DNA of 64,000 bases. Source: Scatophagus argus (taxonomy: Eukaryota > Chordata > Actinopteri > Scatophagidae). Within the stretch, counting starts at the first letter, position 1. Each line of letters starts with the position of its first letter. Position numbers and translations under genes: made by a program. The stretch spans positions 21,065,872-21,129,871 of the forward strand of contig NC_058499.1 in NCBI RefSeq assembly GCF_020382885.2, in the 5' to 3' direction. The notes under the pieces were generated by a model. It was not told the origin of the DNA, searched no databases, and saw only the letters and a program-made list of their open reading frames with translations. Below, piece after piece: positions 1-13,228 of this stretch.

Positions 1-3000
1 GACCCAAACTTGCACAACGCATTATGGATCTACACAATGCATCACTAATGGACAGCATGAACTTCATACATCAAAAATGTATGACCTGTGACACAAAAAT
101 AGATTAGAGCGCCCCCTAAATGTCATTTTCAAGAGAGCTGAGATCCCCATAGCTCGCTGCTTCGAACCTTGAAAATTATTTATAGTCAAGTTAGTCTAAA
201 TTCAACAGAATATGACTTTATCTTTTCACTGTAGCACGGCTACCCTTACAGTTAATTGTGTCTTACTCTACTATTATCATCACTGAGGCTAATAAGGTCA
301 TTGTCTAGAGAACATAATAAGTCATTCAACTGATAATACATATTTAGGAGACAATAAGGCTGTGGTAGCATTAGCACTAGCTCTGATATCATTTAGCATG
401 CTGGGTGACAGTAGCTCCATGCTAATGTTAATAATGGGATGTCTTCAAAAAACAGAAGACAGCAACGCTGGAATTTTTCTGGAAGACTGAGAAGTTGTGA
501 AAGTTGCATTTAAACTACACTCCCACGCATTTTCAGTTTATAACTGTTTCCAGTACCTTACTGTTTTACAGAAAAGGCTATCTATTAGACATGTGGTGTC
601 CTTGTACAGTCTGAAACAAGTGTTTGACACTGTTTGAAGATATGAGGTGTTGTCTCATACCTTGTCCTTCACTGTATCCCAGTGCTAGCTACTTTAACAT
701 TCATTCTATCTGACAACACCGGCCAATACCTATGGCCGGTATGCCGCCGTTTGTGGCAGCATGCTAGCCTTATCTGAAAACCAAACAATAAAACTCAACT
801 GAAATTCTCAAATTGGGTTGTAAGAAGATTTATGTTTTTATAATGCAACTTTAATTAAATAAAGTGCAGGTCTAGCAGAAGAGATTTGCAATATTAACAG
901 ATAATATGTTGTATATTCCCTTTCCCTGTTTCAAAAGAATGTGCATGTCATCACATGCTCTTCACAAACTGAGTCATATTTATAGTGAGTTGACCTTTGA
1001 CACCTTATCCTTATACCCAGAAATACCTTAGGCCTTCTCTCTCTCTCTTTTTTTTGTGAGAGTGTGTAAGTTACTTTGGCATGTAATAGCATCACTTCAG
1101 GGGTCTTGAATCACCCTGAGAGGGCTTGTTCTGCAATACTCACAGGCTCACTGTACTTCATCCCTTACTTAACAACTTTTAATTACCGAAAGGTCAGTCT
1201 TCTTACTTTGGATAATGCTGGTGGCTATAATCACTCAGCAGAGTATACAGACTGCTGGAGCCAATTATCTGCTGATGAACAGTGTATCTGTTTTCATCAG
1301 GTATGTTGGAAAATTTGCTTGAAATGATTTTATTTAATAATTTGGGAAAGAAAACAGCTTATTATTTTGGGTTTGACTAGAAAGCCAGTATGCGGTGCCA
1401 AAGCAGAAAGCAGTGTGCTCATTATGTAGTGAAGCAGAAAGTTAGACGGCGGTGTTGTCGACGCAGCTCGTTTCCACCGGGAACTAATAGTCTTCCTCAC
1501 TTTCACAATTTCACAGTTGTGGCACTGAGTGTTTAACAGTGTCCTCTTACTGACCAACTGTTGTAATACAAATAAGAGGAGTTTTGAGCTGAGAAAACTG
1601 CTTCAACTGCTGCCATGTCCAAGTAATATTAAGCTTTTTAAGTCGCAGCTAGTGTTGTTGGTGAACGTTTTGTGCCCTGGGTTTTGTGTCTGATAAGCAG
1701 TGAGACAACAAGCATCACAGACACTACTCCAGACAAAACTATTTCAACCTCCTCTACAATGAAATTATTCTAATGAAAAGTAACAACAGTTAAACAAGAA
1801 TCAAAGTGAAGACAAGACAGAACAGTGTTCCTAGGATAAAATTTCATTTTTGGTGAATAAAACTGTGTTCGAGTTTTGCATGCTTTATTTAGTTTTGTGG
1901 CTTCACATGTGCATAGAGGCAACATTTTCAACAAAATCAATCAGTGAATCAATTCAACAAAAAAGTAATTTTTGGATTATGCATTAATATGACAGCAATT
2001 TAGGCAGCAATTCACAATAACGTTATTATGCTAGCTTTAAATATATGTGAAGACACAGAAACACTTCAACACCCAATCCATAACAACATGAAATGTGGAT
2101 GTGTTTAAATGTCAAGTATGGTCTTACAAAAAAAGAGTAAGTGTGGTTCAAGTGGAGCCCGAACCCTGCAGTAACATGCTCTGGCACAGATGTTCTTTTA
2201 AATGAGGTGAAAAGACATCAGTCAGCAAACACCGACTCATTCACTGACTGATTTTATATGGTCAGTCGTATGGAACAACACCACAACCGGTCTAAAGACG
2301 CTTGCATGCAATGAATGACTGTGAGACGTAGCAATACTGCAGCAGACTAAGAATATGATTAAAACATGGCTCAGCCTGTCTCATAATGATAAATAATGTC
2401 CAGAAGAGGATGGCTGGACTGTAGATAGCCACATTCATCGAGAGGAGCCAGTCTAAATCGAGCCAGTGCCTGGGAGCATAATGTCTGCACAAACAACTCC
2501 CTCAGATCAAATCAATAGCACTGTAAAATCCTGACTGTATTCAAACCTCACATAAAATATCTGCAGAACAATAATTACTTAGCAGATAAAGGCTCAGTTA
2601 TTGTTTCAAGTCCAGGCTGTTATCTGTATTAACAGCAGACGCTTTGGTTGATAAGTGTCAGTAGCTGCAGAGGACAGACAGACATCGGAGGAGGAAGGGG
2701 GAGTCTGATTTAACTGTGCAGTAAAATAAGGATCACAACAGTCCGGGGGCAGAGGGAGAGATGAATCATCCAGCCATCTACTTTATGGTGCAGAATTGAG
2801 GAGGAGGAGAACAGGACAGAGGTAGAGATATAGAGGGGACAGAGAAGCAGAAAAAGAAGAAGTCCAGACAGAAAGTTGAGGGGGGAATTGATGTAAAAGG
2901 GAGTGTACAAGGGAGCAATAGTGAGGAAAAAGCAAGATTACTAAGACTAAATAGAGGGAGTGAGGCTGAGTCATGAGACTGAGGATGCAGAGGGAGTGTC

Positions 3001-5670
3001 AGAGGACAGAGTGAGAAGTGGAGAGAGACACTAAGTGGTGACAAAAGGGGGGAAGTCAGGAGTACAGAAAAGGGACGGATCGAAACAAGAGAAAGGAACA
3101 GGTAGCAAAGTAAATGAAAATATAGAAAGAGAGAACAACAGCAAGAGAACAACAGCAAATGTGTTCTACTTAAGAAACAATTTCTGACTTTACTTGAGGA
3201 GCAACTTAACATCAGACTGAAATCAGTAATTCACTGCCCTTCACTGTGTCTTCATTTGTCACCACTGTGAGGTTGCCCTCATGTTGCCCCCCCTTATGGT
3301 CCTCAGCAAGCCACCTAGAATGGTGCTGGGATGTGTGGTGATTTTGGTGTAGTAACACACAGAATACTGCAACTGTGGCTTTCATCATGTGATGTGCGCT
3401 GACCAAAAAAGCATTTTCCTCATACACAATCATTGTAAAATGAGCTAAAGTAAAGACAGTGTATTAATTAGTGAGCTTTAGAGTTTATATGTAGAGCTTT
3501 TTCCCAAATATGGTTTATTCACTTTAGGTAGCTCTTAATATGCTGATGACATTTTTCTGTTTGGTTTTAATTAGTTATTTGAAAGGGGTAAGCATAATGA
3601 TTTACAGGTGTGCTCTGTTTGGGTCAGGTGAATGTATGGATGGAATACCACTGCTCCATCACCTGATCACTACTGCACAGACTCTGGCTCCAGATGATGT
3701 CACAGAGCAAGATGGCAGCTCTCATATCTGTGATATTTTGACCTCGCTTTTGTACAACCCAAGGAAGTAGGGCCACATCCTCCATCTTCATTTATATCGA
3801 TGATTAACACATAAGCACAGGTTACTCAGTGAGGCAGGTTATCTAGCTGTCAGGATAGCAACAATAACTACAGCAAATCAACACAATAACAATAACTACA
3901 GCAAGCCATAATTATTTTTATGGTGTTCATCGTGCATGTGCAGCATGTACAGGCAGTCAGCAAACACTCCTGTAACTCCATCTCATTTAACAGACTGAGG
4001 CACCACCTGCTGAAACAACCCAATGCTTCACCAAAACCACATTACATTTTAAACACATCACTCGCCTTTTACGTTGTCATAAAATGTATTGTTGAAACAA
4101 CTGATTCATTAATTATAATAATCAGTTAAATCATTCTGGAAAGTTGTGGCTTACATTTTGTCCATTTAAATTCAAGAACACGAATAGGAACAGCAGCTGC
4201 CAGATTTAGTCTGTGTCTATATTTAATTATTCAAATTTAACTATCCCCTTTTTTGGCAGAGGACCCTCCTGAAGGTCCTCAAGGACCCATAGAGGTCCCT
4301 GGATACAACTTTTAAAATCACTCCAGAGGCAGATGTTATAGCACTATTAGAGATGGGTACTTTAAGATAATAAAACAGATAACAAGAAGAGATGCTCACT
4401 GTTAGGTAGCAGGCTTAAACACGGTGACACAGCAAGATCAACAATACAGTAAACAGCATAGTCAAGTAAGCCTCAAGTAAAACTTAGATGAACGTTGGTG
4501 CTTTACTATGTTTTGATACAATGTAAAATAACAGCTTGATATTTTCTCTGCCTTGTTCAGATTGATTTTAGCCATTTTACCACTGATGGAAGTAGACATA
4601 ATAGATCACTTGAACTTTGTCACATGGTTTCCTTTGAACATTCAAGGACAGACATTGTTCTGGTCATAAATGTATGGAAAATAGCTTTTCCTAAGATACA
4701 AGGAAGTGGTGGTTAGATTAGAGCTACTCTGAAAAAGGATGAAGGCATTGTTGTATTTTAAGCTTTCAGGTTTTACTCTAAAACCATCATCATGACAAAC
4801 AGTAATGATTTCCAGAGAATGAATGCCAGTTACTTTGTTTATCCCCTGTTGAGGTATAAGACTGTGATAAAATGTATTTAAAAAGACTATGAAGGGAGAT
4901 ATGAGAGGGGAAGCCTCTCTACAGACTGAACAGCACTGACACACACATGGTCAGTGCTGCTAGCACTAGTTCACTGTCTGTTTGAGGTGCATAAACACAG
5001 ACTGCACAAATAATCCAGTGTCATATATGCATGCACAACAACATGGGAAGATTCACTTTCTTTCCTTCTGAACACAGCTCAAAATTGCTCTCAGTTTGCT
5101 TTCACCTGGTCTCTAGCATTGTGCATGATTCTCACTGCTAGTGTTATAAAAAAAGTTACATAAATATGAACATGTAATACATATAATTGCTAGATTAGAA
5201 TTTTTTTTGGGTCATTGTGCCCTCTCCGAAAAATAATCCAGGTAGAAGGGCAAGTTATCGTGTAACCATTCCAGCAAAAGCAGTCTGTCAGTCCAACAAT
5301 ATAATAAATCCTTTAAAATGGTATGTTCAAATTCACCACATGGGTCTGACAATCAAAAATAGTTCGTATGCTTCGGTTTAATTGGAACATTAAATGTACT
5401 TTGAAATGCTTTTACGGTGATATTAAAAATGCTAAAAGACTAAATACCACTTTATAAAGACTTTAGAAGTGCAAGTACAAGAACAAAATCTCAGACAGGC
5501 AAATGTAGTGTCAAGGCAGTGTCAAGTCAGTCAAGTCAAGCTAAAACTAAGGGGACAAACAGCTCCATGAACTCAAGAAGCCTTTGATCATTTTTGCCCT
5601 AAATCAGGGAACACCAGAACTGTGGACAGCTGTGTGGCATTGAAGTTGGAAACCGATTCAGCTGCAGATG

Positions 5671-5696
5671 CACACACACACACACACACACACACA
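5671..5696. repeat. CA dinucleotide microsatellite
   Basis: Thirteen uninterrupted CA units. Just to the right, 5709-5835 contains two degraded copies of a unit that reads roughly GAGATTTAGCTCT, then CAGACTAAAGGC, then AGAAGCAC. Confidence 0.95.
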
Positions 5697-8600
5697 GAAC
5701 CATGCTGAGATTTAGCTCTCCGGCAGACAGACTAAAGGCAGAGATTCTACCGCAGAAGCACAACAAAGCCACTCTCGGGGTTTAGCTTTGTGGCATGGCA
5801 GACTGAAGGCGGAGATTTAACACACAGAGGCACTCCAGGCAGGCGGTGTCAGGCAGTCAGATCAGAGAGGAGGAGAGAGAAGACACCATTAATACCACAG
5901 ATGGAAAGTCTGAGAGCAACCCCAGTCACACTGCTTGTCATGCTGCAGAGCCAACCAGACACAAGAAGGGATGGAAGGGGAGAGAAGAAAGAGTTGGAAT
6001 CCTGATGTTTACTAATGACATATATTTCAGGAAAATAACAAAATTCCAAATATTGAGATAAAAGAAAAATGCACAAATGGGAACAGTGAGGACAAGAAAT
6101 ACCAAGACATTGTAAATCTGCGGCTTGGAACCCAGACTGCTGATGTTAAGATAACAAAAGTATTATTACTGTTATCTAGATGAAAGTGATTCTCAGGTCT
6201 TCTCAGTGCTACACATCTTCACACATCTTAAGTGTTCACCTGCATATGTACTAGTAAAATGAATCTTTTATGTGTTTGTTTGTGCGTTTCTTTGAAAAGT
6301 TGTCCTCGACGTTCCTCAAGGTTCAATTTGAGGTCTCATCAATTTTTGATTATCCGTGCACATAATATATTCTTCTGCAAATTCAGTGTGTGTTTGACAC
6401 TGCAAAATTGAAATGAATGGAACTAAAAAAAACGTGTCATTAGACTGCCTTTTATGAAACATATTATTAAAAACTGAATATGAATATCTAGCAGTCTGCC
6501 TTCTTTGAGGCTGCCATTATTTTTGCAGTTAAAGAGATGGTAGGTCTTGTTTTGTTCAGTTAAAAGCCCAATTGAAATCGAGCAGTTTTCAGTATTCATC
6601 ATTCAGAAGAAAGCCAATCTAATTTATTATATTGCTACCTTGTCTTAGATTTGCTTGATATATGTATGCATATTACTTGTTAACCTGTTCTAAATATGAA
6701 CAGGCAACATGCATTCCCTGCCCTCCTGGTTGGAAGGAGCAGTTACCGAAAGATTGTTATATTGAATTTAAGTCAATATTCAACAACCTGTCTCAACCAA
6801 TCTCATTAAGTTGTTTTTTTTTTTTGCCACTTTTCAGGCTCTGACACATGAAGAAGATTTCCCCAGTTTTAATCCAATCTACAATATACTCACTAGTTGG
6901 CTGTTTTTAGCTGTTCTAAGCTTGTTTCTGTCAGGTTGACAAATGGTGACAAATCTCATTTCTCATGAGGGTGATTTACAGCCATTCTGAGCATCTCCAT
7001 GACCATAGTATATATTTTTTTTTTGATTGCATGTCCATCTCAATGAAGACATGTCAAAGTCTCAGAAATTTACCTCCTGAACACATCAGTGATATGAACA
7101 TGTTTAGCTAGAGCTTCATCAAACTGGTCAGCCATGGTTGTGCTGAGCTGAAGTGAATCCAAACGGAAAGGTTCAGCTTTCTCTTGTTATTTCCCTAGCT
7201 ACAACGCCCAGTCTACAGCTCGCACTTGCTTTAAGATTTTTCCGGTGATACACCAAAGTAGGATAGATTTTTAGTAGTTCAAGCTCTGAGTTCCCAGACT
7301 TGCATGGTCCATGTTTGTGTTCTGTTCTGGGAAATACCCATCAGTGAGCAAAAGACCTGCCTGAACCATGTAGATTCGGAGGACTAGAACCAGGCCAGGT
7401 CTGTAAATTTCAACCAGTTAGAGTGGGCAATAAGTTAAGTGGTCTACCTTAACCAAAACTTCTCTAACTGCCTGTGCTTCTTTCCCTATTTGACTTTTGA
7501 TGTGATGTTGATGTGTTTCCAGATCACTGCAGTTAACTTGGTGAGTACATTATTCACTAGTCCAACATGTAATAAACTAAAATTATCCATTAGCCACTGC
7601 TTAATTAATTAAAAGAGACCCGATATTTGGACTCAGGACACCAATTCTCAAGCACTGTACTGATGAATGATAAGCTTGTTCCACCTTTTACTGTAACCAG
7701 GTTCCTTTTGTCACCTCCATTTTGTTTTTGCCACCTTGATTTATCTAGCAGCAGGAGTTGCACTCACACACACAACCATTGTAGATAATAAATGGATGTG
7801 ACAGAAGTATTTGTAGCATTCCTTTGTATCTCATAAACATGTTCAGTCAAACATCACACACCCTCAGAGAGCCACAGAGAAACAGGAGGAAGCCTGATCG
7901 TCAGCAGCCCACCACTGTCGTGACCATAAACGGCAGCCCTGGAAACTGTTGGCTTGATTACATCACAACTTACAACTAACGCAACTCTCTCCAGCAAACT
8001 CTCCTTACCTTACCGGAAAGACCAGCAGTTTCCATGGGAACAAGACAGAACAAGCGAAAGAGAAAAATAGAGAGATGCAGAGACAGAGGAGAGGATGTCG
8101 GAGGTGTACAGAGAAAAGAGCTTACAGGAACAGAAAAATGAGAAACATTTCTATTGTTTTGTTTGTCGCACAGGAAGGTAATGTGACCTTAGATGGAGGT
8201 GAGGCACCGGGAGGAAATAAATGAAGTGGGAGTAGAATGGAGGGAGAAATGTATAATTATACCAAGAAAAGAAAAGGACAGGGCCACAGCTTGAAGACAG
8301 TGCGGTGTGTGCTTTGGGTCTGTACAATCCGGTGTCACCGGAGGTTAAATTAGGATGTTTGCTCCAAGGAGAGTCCCTGAATGCTCAATCAACCCCTCAG
8401 AGCCCTTCTCTCCAGGGAACGCAGAGAGCATGACAGGGATCGGTAAACAACACGGTGAATATAACTCAGTCTGAACAACAATCACAGTGCAGCTTCACAC
8501 GCACGCCATGTTGTTCCCTCAACAGTCATTAGGTGAAAATGAGCTGCTAAAGGAGCAATATGTTAGCTAGCACTCCAGAAAACCATTATTTTCAATATCA

Positions 8601-10944
8601 ATTCATCTGTGGATCACTTTAGTAAAAAATCAGGGATGTAGACAAAACATTTTAAAGGAATAGTGCGACATTTTACACATATTTTCTAACTGTGGTTACA
8701 TTGTCTGTCCTTCAGTTCTGAAAAAGAGGATCTTGCACCAGAGTTTAAAGTCTCACAGCACTACAAATAAAACTTCCGACGCTCTTGTCCACCTGTAACA
8801 TTTTAACACAGGTGACATTATGCCTTTAGTCATACACACCGTACCAGCTGTATGTCCTGTGGTTTTATAATGATGAATCATGGCTCATGTTTCTCTGTCC
8901 ATTTTGTATGGGAATTAGGCAGTTTGACTCATCTCTGATTGTTATAATGTGTAAAACAGTGTTACATATACAGTATATAAATATCAATCAAATATCAACT
9001 AATTGCTGAAACAAAAAAAAAAAATCCTACTGACGGACATGACACAAAGCTTTAACCTTCAGAGGCTCCGTATTTCACACAGTAAATGCCATATATTTAA
9101 TGAGTGTTGTCATTTGTAATTCAACTCAATTTAGCTGAAATTTTAGCCACATAATGCACATGAATAATTAATTATTATTATTTTATGCAGCAAGTTTGTG
9201 CTCCTTCAAGTATTCTGGGAAATGCAGGAAATCACTTACTAAACTAGAAATGAACAAAACAAGAAAAAGTGGATGCAGTAAGAGGGTCAACTCCAACACT
9301 TCATTTGAAAATATCCACATTTCGCTAAATTAAACTGATGGTATCAGACACTGCATGAGGTTGTGAGAGTATTTCAGTATCACTATGAGAAATGCATATA
9401 AATCAGTCAGATGTAGCACACTGGTCTGGTCTGTATAAAGCCTCTACGTATCTCTGCTCCAATCGCTGCCCATGTCAAAGGTTTATCTTTAGAAAGCCTC
9501 TTTGCTCTGCTGTGACGACATTTAGGCGCTGTCCATAGCAACAGTCGCCGTGCCCACCGACTGCCACGGTGACCATCGGGGGCCCTTGCTGCACGTGAAT
9601 GGCCAACCCATTGCAATTACAGTACATATGGTGTCAACGAGCAGCCACAGGACTAATGTAAACTGACTGTTATGAATGGTTGTGGGAACATTTATAATAA
9701 GGTCCAAAAAGTGAACTTATCAATAATCTACTTTCAGCCAGACTGTCTCAGCTCTACTCCTGTTCTCACTCTGTCTTTCTTTTCTGACTTCATGCTATGC
9801 TTCTTTTTCTGCAAAAGCATGTGCCAACAGAATTTCTGTGTGTGTGCATGCGGTGAACGTCAGCCAGGAAAGGAATAGTGGGGTTGATGCGACATTTGCA
9901 AAGGTGAGGTGTGAGTGTGTGTGTGTGTTTACGTGTGAGAGTGTGGGTTCTCCTGCGTGCGTCTAGAAAAACAGCAGTGATAGGCAGCTGTGTGGTTGTC
10001 ACAGCAACAAAGACCCATCTTCAAACCTCGCGTCACAGTCTCTCCTTCATTCTCCATCATCTCATTTTGTCCTTGCTTATACACAATATTTGTACGTGTG
10101 TGTCCTGATATGCCTTTTCTGTGTGTGTACTGCGCCGAGTTAAAATTGAGCAAAGAGGCAGGGAAGGATGGGGAGAGTGTGAATGTTTGTGTGTGTGTGC
10201 GACAGAGAGAGGAAAAGACAGAGGCAGAGGAAACAGAAATGAATTGCAGTGCTGACCTATATTTCCACATCCTGCAACCAGTTCAGCGGCACAGATGTTC
10301 CCCCCAATCCCTGTGTTCCTGAAACCCTCGGCCGTGAAATCCAGCCACAACACCGACTGTGTGGAAGGGAGGAGCTCTAATTGTGCCTGTGTGTCCCACG
10401 TACGTTATGCATCAGCAATGTTTTTATTTGTTTGTGTGTGCTGCTGCAGTATGTGTGGGAGGATCTGTGCTGATTTATTTCTGTGCTTAAAGGAGCACTT
10501 CACTGATTTCAGCCTCCATGTATATGTCAGAGTACGCCTATGGATGTTATTGTACACTTGTCAATAATCTGTATGTGGTAGGAGGGCTCTTTTCCTCCCT
10601 CCAAATACTAACTATGATGATGCAAGCAAACCCAGCAACAGCAAGGAAGACTTATTTCAGGCATCAAACATCTCATCATTCTGTCTCAGACTGAAGTGCT
10701 TTTCTTGACTTACTCTCATTCAATGGTATATTAGGAAATGTGTTAGAGAATACAGCATTTCTATCAAATACAAAAAACATTAATGGTGTAATGTTAGCCA
10801 GATGCAAGACAGATGCCTTTTGTGTAGTGATATAGTGTAGTTCAGTAAAAAGAAAATGAAACTGCTCATAACGAGGTCTGTGGATTATCTTGAGTAACCC
10901 AGTCATGATTGCTGCAAAAATACATTGCTGCTGAGTTTCTTAAA

Positions 10945-11085
10945 TTTATTTTTTGAAGTACCGTCTAGTTCCATTAGTAAGAATGCAGACATCTCTACAG
11001 ATATCTCCAAAACTCACACTGAAACAGCTAAGAGTAAAAATATGTATTTTTGATTTTGGGGTGAACTGTCCCTTTAAAAGGGAGC
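10945..11085 (-). repeat. Fragment of a dispersed fish repeat with a CCCTTTAAA end
   Basis: The sequence ends GGGGTGAACTGTCCCTTTAAA. Its reverse complement begins TTTAAAGGGACAGTTCACCCC and continues through an AATATCTGTAGAGATGTCTGC-like block and a GGAACTAGACGG block, a combination I recall from non-autonomous DNA transposons scattered through fish introns. A related short end (TTAAAGGAGCACTTCAC) lies at about 10488 in the opposite direction, so the whole element may run 10488-11085. No coding capacity is visible. Confidence 0.5.
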
Positions 11086-12367
11086 AAGTACATTGTTTTT
11101 GCTTCGTGCTGTAAAATATACATTTATATAAATTTAACTTCAGAGATAGAGCTGGAATTAATATAATCGGTGGGGACCTCCTCAAGCACAATACAAACCA
11201 TTTGTGCAATTTGTTTTTGTCACTATTTACAATTTAAATTAAAAAGCACCAGTGTAGTGGAAGATTTGCTTATCTGTCTGTAATCTGAGAACAATAGCAT
11301 GCAGACATCCACTAAGTGAGACCGAGGGGTGGGGGTGTAAGGGGAAGTAATGGGGTTACTGAGTAATTGCTTTGCACCTCAGATGGGTGAATGAACTCAC
11401 AGGCAGCAGATTACATGCAGTACTGTGAAGTCATCAGTTCACCCTCTTACCATGTTTAAGCCAGCATGTGAGTGTTTGATTGGTTTTGTGGTTATACTTA
11501 GGTTGTTCTCAATGAAAAATCTTTACTATGCACACTGGGGATGGGCCGATGGACAATGTTGAATTAGAGTTGAATTAAAGTCAGTGACACTGAAATCTGA
11601 GCTCCCTATCATCAGAACATGGTGATTCAAAATACAAGGTGTGTGTGAAATGTTGACTGAAATGGATCACCAGCCAAGGTGTATACTAGATTTGCAAATA
11701 ACCACTATGAGTTTATACAAACCAAAAGGGTTTGGTGCTGACAGAAACAACAACAAATCTTAATGCCTGTTTGTGATAGACACATAAAGAATAACACAGC
11801 AAAGGAAAATAAGAACAAAATAAGTCAAAATCAACATAGTCAAGACAGTAATGTGGGGAAGAGCTAATCTGATTTTATTAATTTAATCAGTGTGAGTTCC
11901 ACCTAAATCGTACCCCCCAAAAATTTCTCACATTTTCCTTTGTGGAAGTCAAAGACGTTGAAGACAGTCAAAAGCAATGTTCTGCTTCCCCTCAGCTCCA
12001 CTGAGCATTTTAGGATCTTTTGGCTTATTGTTTTGGTTCACTCTCCCTACTCTCATGGGCTTTGTTTCCAGTCGCAGCTGGTAACTCTTCAACCGCTGTA
12101 GACCTTCCCTGCACCATTTAGGCAAAATTAGCGACCAACTGGTAAATCAAAACAAAGCCCAAGGGAGAACAAATACTGGAATAGTGTTCATCAGGTGGCA
12201 AGAACATTAGCACCAATGCTAATGTTGCTTTGTGAGAGCTGGAAGTAAAAACTTACAGTGATACTAACAGTATCACTAACTCCAACTTACTAACAGTGAA
12301 AACATGTCTCTGTTTCATGTTGTTCCACTGCCCTCAAATAACCAAAAATCTGTTGATGCTGTGTGCC

Positions 12368-12370
<3 letters not shown>

Positions 12371-12399
<29 letters not shown>
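12371..12399. repeat. GA dinucleotide microsatellite
   Basis: About fourteen uninterrupted GA units in the presumed znrf1 intron. Confidence 0.95.
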
Positions 12400-12403
<4 letters not shown>

Positions 12404-13202
12404 TTTTCCTTGATCTTGTTTCTCCTTGTTGAGAATATTCAATTCTAAGCACCAGAGTTTAGTCTATATGCAAAAAGTGAGCTTCTAACCCCTGATCACA
12501 CAACTGAATTGCTTTCTAATCTTTCTGGTCTGTTCTGTACTGTACAGTTAAATGCACTGAGTCCATAACAATGATGCCAGCAAGTGAATGACTAATCCAT
12601 ACCCTGAAGTATTCACATCTATCATAGATCAGTTATTCTTGCACCATGAAGTGCAGTAGCACCTTGTTTGACTGTGACATAATGAAACAGGGGAAGTAAA
12701 GAGGGAACTGGCTACTAGAACATCGATGTGGCAACTGCCCTTGAACTGAGCACTTGCTTTACATTTTCAAATGTGTTGAGTTGTAGTCTAACCATAGCAG
12801 CTTAATTGATCTGAGAATCTGATTCAGTTTCAGCAATGAACTGATTCAGCTCACCCGCTTAAAGATATTGTTCAAATGAACGATCAATTTGTGAATTGAA
12901 CCATCACTACTGTTCAACCATGTTACAAATGGATCTGGGTGACGGCACCAGTTGTGGGCGCAAGGAGAACTGTGAGTCATCTACAAAGGCCTCTATTGAG
13001 TTGCACTGAGTCCTCTTGTGTTCCAACAGGCAATGTAATTAAGGGTTAGAAATGGTTTTCCACTTGCAAAGTACCACCGGGGATTGGCAGCCAAGGTGGG
13101 CAGGGATTAAACTTGCTGGTCAGAAAAAAAAGAGTTCAAATGCTGTACTGATTAAGCAATGATGCAGTATTGACAGGATGTGTCAATAGAGAGGCAGGAG
13201 GT

Positions 13203-13228
13203 GGGGGGGGGGGGGGGGGGGGGGGGGG
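13203..13228. repeat. Homopolymer of 26 G
   Basis: An uninterrupted run of 26 guanines on the plus strand, within a GT/AG-rich segment. Such tracts are unstable in replication and hard to sequence, so the exact length is uncertain. It can in principle form a G-quadruplex. Confidence 0.95.

Noticed and set aside
721-770. Local palindromic GGCC/CCGG-rich patch (ACCGGCC ... GGCCGGT)
   Set aside because: Short and imperfect, with no surrounding element or promoter context.
2778-3212. 144-codon minus-strand frame rich in Leu, Ser, Phe and Pro
   Set aside because: It is the reverse reading of a purine-rich tract, which avoids stop codons by composition. No domain is visible.
6662-6844. Plus-strand frame with CIPCPPGWKEQLPKDCY, recalling the opening of a C-type lectin domain
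   Set aside because: The resemblance is only a Cys-Pro-Pro-Gly-Trp block; no further lectin-domain residues, signal peptide or neighbouring exons were found, and the frame is short.
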